DNA of 62,166 nt, from contig JAIXWM010000039.1 in assembly GCA_027491255.1 (NCBI GenBank), positions 1 to 62,166 on the forward strand, in the 5' to 3' direction. Position 1 is the first letter of the stretch. Every line of letters starts with the position of its first letter. Shown piece after piece: positions 55,760-62,166 of this stretch. This DNA is from Rubrivivax sp. Its GTDB lineage: Bacteria > Pseudomonadota > Gammaproteobacteria > Burkholderiales > Burkholderiaceae_C. The notes under the pieces were generated by a model. That model worked only from the letters and a program-made list of their open reading frames with translations. It searched no databases and was not told the origin of the DNA. A program made the translations under genes and the position numbers.

Positions 55760-57124
55760 ATGTCACGAGTGTACGCCTCGCCCCCCCTGTCGCGCACGCT
55801 GTCCCTGTGCGCCGATGCCGTGGGCAGCGTCCAGGCCGGGCGCTCGCTGTCCGATGTACTGCCGCAGGTGGCGGCAGACCTGCGCCCCGCCGTCCAGGCA
55901 CTGAGTTTCGAGGTACTGCGCCGCCTCGGCGGCGCGCAGGCCGTGCGCAGCCAGCTCGCGCCGCGCACGCCACCGGCGCGGGTGGACCACCTGCTGTTGA
56001 GTGCCATCGCGCTGCTGTGGCCCCAGCCTTCACCGCCCTACCCGGCGCACACCCTGGTCGACCAGGCCGTGGCGGCGGCGCGCGAGCGCACGCCGGCTGC
56101 TGCCAGCTTCGTCAACGCGGTCCTGCGCCGCTTCCTGCGCGAGCGCGAGGCACGCGTGGCCGAGGCCGAGCGCGACCCGGTGGCCGCCTGGAACCACCCC
56201 GCCTGGTGGATCACGCGCCTGCGCCAGGACTGGCCGGCGCAATGGCAGGCGCTGCTGGCCGCGGCTGCCGAACGCCCGCCGATGGTGCTGCGCGTGAACG
56301 CGCGCCGCGGCAGCGCCGCCGACTATGTGCGTCGCCTCGAGGCCCAGGGCCTGCCCGCCTGGGAACTGGGCGACCCGGCGCTCGGCGGGAAGGCGGTGGT
56401 GCTGGCGCAGCCCTGCCCGGTGCAGCAGTTGCCCGGCTTCGCCGACGGCGACGTCTCGGTGCAGGACGCGAGCGCGCAGCGCGCGGCACCACTGTTGCTG
56501 GGCCCGGCCTCGGCCCCGGGCGTGGCGCCACAGCCGCTGCGTCCTGGCGCGCGCGTGCTCGACGCCTGTGCCGCCCCGGGCGGCAAGACCGCGCACCTGC
56601 TGGAGCTCGCCGACCTGGACCTGCTCGCGCTCGACAACGACGCCTCCCGCTTGGCGCGGGTACGAGAGACGCTGGAGCGCCTGCGCCTGCGCGCGACCAC
56701 CGTCTGCGCCGACGCGCGCCAGCCGGCCACCTGGTGGGACGGGCAGCCTTTCGATGCGATCTTGCTGGATGCACCCTGCAGCGCCTCGGGCGTCGTCCGC
56801 CGTCACCCCGACGCGCGCTGGCTGCGCCGACCCGAGGACGTCACCCACCTCGCGCGCGCCCAGGACGCACTGCTGCAGGCGCTGTGGCCGCTGCTCGCGC
56901 CCGGGGGGCGGCTGCTGTACGTCACCTGCTCGGTGTTCAAAGCCGAGGGGCAGGACCGCATCGATGCTTTTTTGCAACGCCTGCCACCAGGCCAGGCCGC
57001 GCTCGACGGCGCATCGCCCGGACACCTCGGGCCCGTCGCCCACAATACGGCGCTGGGCCCCCCGGGACGCCCGAGCACCGCCGGCGACGGCTTCTACTAC
57101 GCCCTGATCCACAAGCTCCGCTGA
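55760..57124 (+). CDS. rsmB: 16S rRNA m5C967 methyltransferase RsmB
   Basis: 454 residues. NusB-like RNA-binding domain (1-150) then a methyltransferase domain: AdoMet-binding DACAAPGGKTAHLLELA, catalytic cysteines Cys340 (LLDAPCSASG) and Cys390 (YVTCSVF). Starts the rightward unit rsmB - DUF4390 - ntrY-like - ntrX-like, with the next gene overlapping by one base. Confidence 0.94.
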   Translation: MSRVYASPPLSRTLSLCADAVGSVQAGRSLSDVLPQVAADLRPAVQALSFEVLRRLGGAQAVRSQLAPRTPPARVDHLLLSAIALLWPQPSPPYPAHTLVDQAVAAARERTPAAASFVNAVLRRFLREREARVAEAERDPVAAWNHPAWWITRLRQDWPAQWQALLAAAAERPPMVLRVNARRGSAADYVRRLEAQGLPAWELGDPALGGKAVVLAQPCPVQQLPGFADGDVSVQDASAQRAAPLLLGPASAPGVAPQPLRPGARVLDACAAPGGKTAHLLELADLDLLALDNDASRLARVRETLERLRLRATTVCADARQPATWWDGQPFDAILLDAPCSASGVVRRHPDARWLRRPEDVTHLARAQDALLQALWPLLAPGGRLLYVTCSVFKAEGQDRIDAFLQRLPPGQAALDGASPGHLGPVAHNTALGPPGRPSTAGDGFYYALIHKLR

Positions 57125-57750
57125 TGCGCCGCCCGCCCTCGACGCTGCGCCCGGGCCTGCCCCGGCAGGCGCGCAGCCCCACGCTGACGGCACGCCAGGC
57201 CGCGCGGCGCAGGCTGCTGGCCTGGTCTGCGGCCAGCACCATGGTGGCCTTGGGGCGAGCCTGGGCGAACGAGGTCCCGGGCGTCGATGTGCTGACGCTG
57301 CGGGTCCAGCGCAGTGAAAGCGGCGTCTTGCTGGACTTCTCCCCGCGCATAGTGCTGTCGCGCACGGTTCAGGAGGCGCTGGAGCGCGGCGTGCCGGTGT
57401 ACTTCGTCGCCCAGGCCACGCTGTTGCGCTACCGCTGGTACTGGCGGGACGAGCGCATCGCCCGGGCGCAGCGCTCCTGGCGCCTGGCCTTCCAGCCGCT
57501 GACCTCGACGTGGCGAGTCGGTGCCGGCGGCCTGAGCCAGACTTTCCCGAGCCTGCAGGAGGCACTGGCCGCCATCCGGCTGACGGCCTGGCGAGTGGCC
57601 GATCCCTCACAGGCCGAAGCCGACCAGCGCTACCGGGTCGAGTTCACCTTCCAGCTCGACACCAGCCAGCTGCCCGGGCCGATGCAGATCGGCCTGACCA
57701 CCCAGGTCGACTGGGTGCTGGGCGTGGAGCGTCTCGCTCCCGTCGAATGA
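57124..57750 (+). CDS. DUF4390 domain-containing protein
   Basis: 208 residues. N-terminal basic stretch with RR and a hydrophobic segment (residues about 30-48, ending RAWA), a likely signal. The remainder is a beta-rich domain (VLLDFSPRIVLSRTVQEALERG, YRWYWRDERIARAQRSW). Starts within the rsmB stop (TGATG) and ends overlapping the kinase start (ATGA), so translation is coupled. The conserved order rsmB-DUF4390-ntrY-ntrX points to a periplasmic accessory of the sensor; not proven. Confidence 0.88.
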   Translation: MRRPPSTLRPGLPRQARSPTLTARQAARRRLLAWSAASTMVALGRAWANEVPGVDVLTLRVQRSESGVLLDFSPRIVLSRTVQEALERGVPVYFVAQATLLRYRWYWRDERIARAQRSWRLAFQPLTSTWRVGAGGLSQTFPSLQEALAAIRLTAWRVADPSQAEADQRYRVEFTFQLDTSQLPGPMQIGLTTQVDWVLGVERLAPVE

Positions 57751-60029
57751 ACGCGTCATTCGAGCCCGCCGAAGGCGGCGGCCGGCGCGGCCGCGGCGCC
57801 GGCCGCTGGGGCTGGGTGGTCGGCGTCCTCGCCTTGGCGGGCGTGGTGTTGGTGATCACCTTCGTGCTGTCCTTCGGCAGCACCGGCGAGAGCTTCTATG
57901 AGCGCGAGTTCGCCTGGCTGTTCTGGATCAACGTGGCCATTGCCGCGCTGCTGCTGGGCGTGGTGGGCTACGTCGTTGCGCGCCTGGTCACCCGCGTGCG
58001 GGCCGGACGTTTCGGCAGCCGGCTGCTGATCAAGCTCGCCGGGATCCTGACACTGGTGGGTGTGCTGCCGGGGGCGGTGGTCTACACCGTGAGCTGGCAG
58101 TTCGCCGAGCGCAGCATAGCGAGCTGGTTCGACGTGCGCGTGGCCCAAGCGCTGGACGCCGGCGTCGCCCTGGGCCGCGACACGCTGGACACCCTGAAGT
58201 CCGACCTGGCTTCCAAAGCACGCGTGGCCGCGCGCCGTCTGGCCGAGCAGGAGAACGTGCCCGGCCCCATCACGCTGGAGCGCCTGCGCGAGCAACTGGG
58301 TGTCGAGGAGATGTCGCTCATCGATGCGGGCGGACAGATGCTGACGACAGCCGTGGCCCGGCGTGGGGATCTCGGCTTCGAACGGCCACCGCCAGGCATG
58401 CTGCGCCAGGCGCGAGACAGCGGCATTGCCGGGCAGATCGACGGGCTGGAGGACACACCCTCGACGGCGCGCATCCGCGTGCTGGTGGCCGTGCCCAGCA
58501 ATGAGATCGCGCTGCGCACCGCGGGCGAGCGCTTCCTGTGGCTGGTGCAACCTTTGCCGCAGGCGCTGGCAGCCAATGCGCTCGCCGTCCAGTCCGCCTA
58601 CAGCGAGTACCAGCAGCGCGCGCTCGCGCGCGAGGCCCTGCGCCGCATGTATCTGGGCACGCTGACGCTGTCGCTGGTGCTCGCAGTCTTCGGCGGCGTG
58701 CTGCTCGCCATCGTGCTCGGCAACCAGATCACGCGCCCGCTGCTGCTGCTGGCCGACGGCGTGCGCGAGGTCGCTGCCGGCAATCTGCAGGCGCGGCCGG
58801 TCTTTGCGTCGACGGACGAACTCGGCGGCCTGACACGGTCGTTCGCCGCGATGACGCAGCAGGTGGCCGACGCGCGCTCGCAGGTCCAGCGCGGCATCGT
58901 CCAGCTCGAGGCCGCGCGCACGCGGCTCCAGACCATCCTCGACAACCTGACCCCAGGCGTGATCGTGCTCGACGGCGAGGGCCGTGTCGACACCGCTAAC
59001 CCCGGAGCGGCACGCATCCTGGGTCTTCCGGCGACCCAGTTCGCGGGCCGGCTGCTGACCGAGGTGGTGCCGCAGCCCGACTTTGCGCAGGGGGTGCTGG
59101 AGCGCTTCGAAGCCATGACCGGCAGCCCCGAGCCCGCCGAGCGCGAGCGCTGGCAGGACTCCTTCACGCTGGAAGGTGGCCCCAGCGGCGGGGCCACGCT
59201 GCTGGCGCGCGGCGCGCTGCTGCCCGGCGAAGGGCGTCTGCTGGTCTTCGACGACATCAGCGAGGTCGTGTCTGCCCAGCGCGCGCAGGCCTGGGCCGAA
59301 GTCGCACGGCGACTCGCGCACGAGATCAAGAACCCGCTGACACCCATCCAGCTCTCGGCAGAGCGCCTCCAACTCAAGCTCGGGCCGCGGCTGGAAGGCG
59401 CCGACCAGGCCATGCTCGTGCGCAGCGTGGCCACCATCGTCGACCAGGTCGAGGCGATGAAGCGCCTGGTCAACGAGTTCCGCGACTACGCGCGCCTGCC
59501 GTCGGCGCAGCCGTTGCCGCTGGCCTTGAACGCACTCGTGGCCGACGTACTGGCGCTGTACGGGCAAGCGCAGGAGCAAGGGCAGCTGACCGGCCAGATG
59601 GGCGAGAACCTGCCCGACATCCTCGGCGACGCGGCCCAGCTGCGACAGGTAGTGCACAACCTGGTGCAGAACGCGCTGGAATCCGTGTCGGAGCGCCCCG
59701 GGGGGCGTGTCATGCTCCGCACCGAAGCCGCGCGCGACGACGCAGGGCAGACCACTGCCGTGCGCCTGATCGTCGAGGACAATGGTCCGGGCTTTGATGA
59801 GCGGGTGCTGCAGCGCGCATTCGAGCCCTACATGACGACCAAGCCGCGCGGCACCGGGCTCGGGCTGGCGATGGTCAAGAAGATCGCTGACGAGCACCGG
59901 GCGCGCGTGGCGCTGCGAAATCGCCACGCGGACGACCGCCCTGAAAACCCCATCACCGGGGCGCGAGTTTCGATATCATTTTTCGCCTTGGCTCGTGCTT
60001 CACGTTCGGCCGCCGCCGCGTCTGGCTGA
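57747..60029 (+). CDS. NtrY-like sensor histidine kinase
   Basis: 760 residues. Two N-terminal membrane segments (about 22-45, 55-80), a third near 95-112, a periplasmic/sensor region, a further membrane segment (about 300-325), HAMP, PAS (about 390-500), HisKA with His525 in RRLAHEIKNPLTPIQ, and HATPase_c ending RGTGLGLAMVKKIADEH. Senses nitrogen, redox or envelope signals in relatives. Start overlaps the DUF4390 stop by four bases. Partner: the regulator 41 bp downstream. Confidence 0.92.
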   Translation: MNASFEPAEGGGRRGRGAGRWGWVVGVLALAGVVLVITFVLSFGSTGESFYEREFAWLFWINVAIAALLLGVVGYVVARLVTRVRAGRFGSRLLIKLAGILTLVGVLPGAVVYTVSWQFAERSIASWFDVRVAQALDAGVALGRDTLDTLKSDLASKARVAARRLAEQENVPGPITLERLREQLGVEEMSLIDAGGQMLTTAVARRGDLGFERPPPGMLRQARDSGIAGQIDGLEDTPSTARIRVLVAVPSNEIALRTAGERFLWLVQPLPQALAANALAVQSAYSEYQQRALAREALRRMYLGTLTLSLVLAVFGGVLLAIVLGNQITRPLLLLADGVREVAAGNLQARPVFASTDELGGLTRSFAAMTQQVADARSQVQRGIVQLEAARTRLQTILDNLTPGVIVLDGEGRVDTANPGAARILGLPATQFAGRLLTEVVPQPDFAQGVLERFEAMTGSPEPAERERWQDSFTLEGGPSGGATLLARGALLPGEGRLLVFDDISEVVSAQRAQAWAEVARRLAHEIKNPLTPIQLSAERLQLKLGPRLEGADQAMLVRSVATIVDQVEAMKRLVNEFRDYARLPSAQPLPLALNALVADVLALYGQAQEQGQLTGQMGENLPDILGDAAQLRQVVHNLVQNALESVSERPGGRVMLRTEAARDDAGQTTAVRLIVEDNGPGFDERVLQRAFEPYMTTKPRGTGLGLAMVKKIADEHRARVALRNRHADDRPENPITGARVSISFFALARASRSAAAASG

Positions 60030-60070
60030 AGGCGCACATCCCCCCTCCACCCACCTTCGACACAGCCCCG

Positions 60071-60793
60071 ATGTCAACGATTCTGGTGGTCGACGACGAG
60101 CTCGGCATCCGCGCGCTGCTGTCGGAGATCCTCACCGACGAGGGCCACACGGTCGAGCTTGCCGAGAACGCCGCGCAAGCGCGTGCGGCACGCTCCCGCA
60201 TGCGCCCCGACCTCGTGCTGCTCGACATCTGGATGCCCGACGTCGACGGCATCACACTTTTGAAGGAATGGGGCGGCCAGGGGCTGATGACGATGCCCGT
60301 CGTCATGATGAGCGGTCACGGCACCCTCGACACCGCGGCCGAGGCCGCGCGCTACGGCGCGGTGGCCTTCCTCGAAAAGCCGATCACGCTGCAGAAGCTG
60401 CTGAAGGCAGTGGACCAGGCACTGTCCCGTCCCGGGCCTGCGTCGCAGCCCGCAACTGCGACGCCCGTGAGCACGGCGCGGCCCGAGCGCGAGACACGGC
60501 AGGCCCTGCCCGACGGCGCAGCCCAGGCAGCAGCGCCGGGCGCCCTGCAAGCGTGGGCAGCAGCCCCCGGCGTTTCTTCGCAGGACCCGCCCGCTCGCCA
60601 GGTCTTCGACCTCGACAGGCCACTGCGCGAGGCACGTGACGCGTTCGAGAAGAGCTACTTCGAGTTCCACCTCGCTCAGGAGGGCGGCTCGATGACACGC
60701 GTGGCTGACAAGACCGGCCTGGAACGAACCCACCTGTACCGCAAGCTCAAGCAGCTGGGTGTCGATCTCAGCCGCGGGCGCCGAGGCGGTTGA
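60071..60793 (+). CDS. NtrX-like response regulator without AAA+ domain
   Basis: 240 residues. Receiver domain 1-120 with acidic residues DDE near 8-10, phospho-acceptor Asp52 (LLDIWMPD) and Lys in FLEKP. An Ala/Pro-rich linker (about 125-185) replaces the usual sigma-54 AAA+ domain. The Fis-type helix-turn-helix is at the C-terminus (MTRVADKTGLERTHLYRKLKQLG). It should bind DNA but cannot activate sigma-54 RNA polymerase by itself. Cotranscribed with the ntrY-like kinase. Confidence 0.93.
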   Translation: MSTILVVDDELGIRALLSEILTDEGHTVELAENAAQARAARSRMRPDLVLLDIWMPDVDGITLLKEWGGQGLMTMPVVMMSGHGTLDTAAEAARYGAVAFLEKPITLQKLLKAVDQALSRPGPASQPATATPVSTARPERETRQALPDGAAQAAAPGALQAWAAAPGVSSQDPPARQVFDLDRPLREARDAFEKSYFEFHLAQEGGSMTRVADKTGLERTHLYRKLKQLGVDLSRGRRGG

Positions 60794-60856
60794 AAGGCCA
60801 GGCATCTTGCGCCGATCAGACGCCGGCTCGCTGCTGAGGCTATACTCATCGACCTT

Positions 60857-60932
60857 GGCCAAGTAGCTCAGTTGGTAGAGCAGCGGATTGAAAATCCGCG
60901 TGTCGGTGGTTCGATTCCGCCCTTGGCCACCA
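60857..60932 (+). tRNA. tRNA-Phe (GAA)
   Basis: 76 nt with acceptor stem GGCCAAG/CTTGGCC, D-arm AGCTCAGTTGGTAGAGC, anticodon GAA in ATTGAAAAT, T-arm GGTTCGATTCC and an encoded CCA. Anticodon GAA decodes Phe. Followed by a terminator and then mobile-element debris, so its 3' end is a possible integration site. Confidence 0.97.
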
Positions 60933-60948
60933 GTAAAAGCAACGACTT

Positions 60949-60981
60949 AGCCCGCCCTCACCCGGCGGGCTTTGTTGTTTT
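60949..60981 (+). terminator. Rho-independent terminator after tRNA-Phe
   Basis: AGCCCGCC (60949-60956) and GGCGGGCT (60964-60971) form an 8-bp stem, followed by TTGTTGTTTT. Ends the tRNA transcript. Confidence 0.85.
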
Positions 60982-60999
60982 CGGCGGGGCGTGTAGCCA

Positions 61000-61116
61000 C
61001 TATGTAGCCAGCGGGACGGGGGGTACGACCCGGAAATCCAGCGCCTGCGTGCTACGCGAACCCTCGCGCACCCGCTCCACGGTGCGCACCTTTGCCTCGT
61101 TCATATCGATCACCAT
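61000..61116 (-). pseudogene. Transposase/integrase N-terminal remnant
   Basis: A 38-residue open fragment MVIDMNEAKVRTVERVR, then STQALDFRVV, closed by a stop. It resembles the start of DDE integrase-type transposases common in Burkholderiales, from memory of that family. The catalytic part is gone. Lies between the tRNA-Phe terminator and the IS5 element; the rest of this 300-bp stretch shows nothing I recognise. Confidence 0.45.
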
Positions 61117-61281
61117 CGCCAGATGATCGACGCGCACGCCATGCGGGCTGCACATCAGCCCGTGGATCGCCCACCCTTCGAGCCGCCTCCAAGCTCACAT
61201 GTCGCCTGAAACACGCCTCACGCTCCAGGCTCACACCTCGCTGGACAAGACTAAGGCTTGACGAAAAATCGTCATACCTAA

Positions 61282-61998
61282 GGAAGATCTGCAAAACCAC
61301 CGGGGAAACGTGCTTGTCTGCCCAGGGAAGTTGAGGGACGATGAACGGCATGCAACAGACTGACCTTGGCCTGAGCCTGAGCACGAAGCGCACGCGCAAG
61401 CGGGAGTTCCTGGCTCAGATGGAGCAGGTGGTGCCGTGGACCGACTTGGTTGACTTGGTAGCGCCGTACGCTCCGCAACGCAAGACCGGCCGCCCGCCGT
61501 TCGACGTGCTGACCATGCTGCGTATTCACTTCATGCAGCAGTGGTTCACGCTGAGTGACCCGGCGATGGAGGAGGCGCTGCACGATGTGCCGCTGTTTCG
61601 GGAGTTCGCTGGGCTGACGATGGGCCGGCGGCTGCCTGACGAGACGACGATCCTGCGCTTTCGCCACCTGCTGGAGCAGCACAAGCTGTCCGATCAGATC
61701 CTGGCCACTGTCAACGACCTGCTGCAGCGTAAGGGCCTGTTGCTAAAGACCGGCACGGTGGTGGATGCCACGCTGATCGCCGCGCCCAGTTCGACGAAGA
61801 ACAAGACCGGCGAGCGCGACCCGGAGATGCACCAGACGAAGAAGGGAAACCAGTGGTACTTCGGGATGAAGGCCCACATCGGCGTGGACGTTCATTCCGG
61901 TCTGGTGCACACGGTGCGCGGCACGGCAGCCAATGTCAATGATGTCGTCGAAGGCAACAGCCTGCTGCACGGGCAGGAGACTGAAGTGTTCGCCGATC
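61282..61998 (+). mobile_element. IS5-family element, 3' part lost
   Basis: Begins GGAAGATCTGCAAAACC at 61282, directly after CTAA (61278-61281), the YTAR target typical of IS5. The right part is cut off at about 61998 by an IS3-family element. Carries the transposase gene from 61341. Confidence 0.75.
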
Positions 61999-62018
61999 TG
62001 AACCGCCCCGGGTTTTGA
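61341..62018 (+). pseudogene. IS5-family transposase, C-terminally truncated
   Basis: 225 residues of a usual ~320. N-terminal DUF772 domain (FLAQMEQVVPWTDLVDLVAPY, LPDETTILRFRHLLEQ) and the first catalytic Asp in TVVDATLIAAPSS, then [16 protein letters not shown]. The frame crosses into IS3 sequence after VFAD (residues NRPGF belong to the IS3 end) and stops; the second Asp and Glu are missing. Inactive. Confidence 0.88.
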
Positions 62019-62166
62019 GGAGGCTCCAACTCTTGAGAAGATGGAGTCATGAGCAAGTCGAACAAGTTCTCACCTGAGGTCCGCGAGCGGGCCGTTCGGA
62101 TGGTCCAGGAGCAACGCGGCGAGTACCCATCGCTGTGGGCGGCGATCGAGTCGATCGCCCCGAAGA
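61999..62166 (+). mobile_element. IS3-family element, left end (runs off window)
   Basis: Begins TGAACCGCCCCGGGTTTT at 61999, a terminal inverted repeat style with 5' TG typical of IS3 elements, inserted within the IS5 transposase. The right end is beyond the window. Confidence 0.7.
62049..62166 (+). CDS. IS3-family transposase OrfA, 5' part
   Basis: Starts [18 protein letters not shown] and continues [21 protein letters not shown] to the window edge. The N-terminal helix-turn-helix of OrfA proteins that, by frameshift with OrfB, make the IS3 transposase. Only the first 39 residues are visible. Confidence 0.85.
   Translation, partial: MSKSNKFSPEVRERAVRMVQEQRGEYPSLWAAIESIAPK

Noticed and set aside
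60991..61010. Short direct repeat TGTAGCCA around the end of the tRNA terminator
   Set aside because: Eight bases repeated once is too little to call an attachment site without seeing the other end of an island.

Overview
The window is GC-rich, densely packed DNA from a proteobacterium, most likely a betaproteobacterium of the order Burkholderiales. This is inferred from four TctC/Bug-type solute receptors without membrane partners, the MFS and regulator families, the NtrY/NtrX-like pair next to rsmB, and a full Kelly-Friedrich sox cluster in an otherwise heterotrophic setting. Species-level placement is not possible from the sequence alone.

Left part (1-8.1 kb): a 13-copy 7-bp tandem repeat; a DUF4862 protein; a TetR regulator translationally coupled to NADP-glutamate dehydrogenase (gdhA); an intergenic stretch with IS21-like end repeats and one copy of a dispersed repeat; a YjjJ-type HipA-family kinase with three evenly spaced 9-bp palindromes at its start; and an orphan PAS-GAF-PAS sensor kinase.

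8.1-16.4 kb: a divergent catabolic island. Leftward genes encode a LigB-type extradiol dioxygenase, a TctC receptor, a Rieske oxygenase, an aldo/keto reductase and an RraA-type aldolase. Rightward genes encode an enolase-superfamily enzyme, a second TctC receptor and a GntR/FCD regulator. A perfect 16-bp palindrome lies in the shared promoter region. The set reads as uptake, ring hydroxylation or demethylation, meta ring cleavage and aldol cleavage of an aromatic acid; the substrate is unknown.

16.4-42.3 kb: housekeeping and accessory metabolism. It holds pirin, LysR and WrbA; a CoA-transferase scar (start of subunit A fused to the end of subunit B); a 1386-residue SNF2 helicase; SDRs, one lacking the YxxxK catalytic pair; a cupin; a KDG kinase; two more TctC receptors; a GST; a lone BmpC-like ABC permease; a PrpD-family protein; a TrpF-like protein; thymidine phosphorylase; a HAD phosphatase; two MFS transporters; a metallo-hydrolase; metK; and an LpxL-type acyltransferase.

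42.5-54.3 kb: thiosulfate/sulfide oxidation. Leftward are soxCDYZAX, a terminator, soxB and a cytochrome c4. Rightward are soxE and soxF (flavocytochrome c sulfide dehydrogenase). Leftward again are a SoxH-like hydrolase, a thioredoxin, a small cytochrome c and an ArsR-family SoxR-like regulator with cysteines suited to persulfide sensing. SoxXA, SoxYZ, SoxB and SoxCD together allow complete oxidation of thiosulfate to sulfate.

54.4-62.2 kb: a two-gene unit of folE plus a stand-alone BLUF photoreceptor; rsmB, a DUF4390 protein, an NtrY-like kinase and an NtrX-like regulator without the AAA+ domain; tRNA-Phe with a terminator; then mobile-element debris (a transposase remnant, and an IS5-family element at a CTAA site cut by an IS3-family element that runs off the window). 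Four related copies of a dispersed intergenic element (about 70-150 bp) occur across the window and match no family I know.
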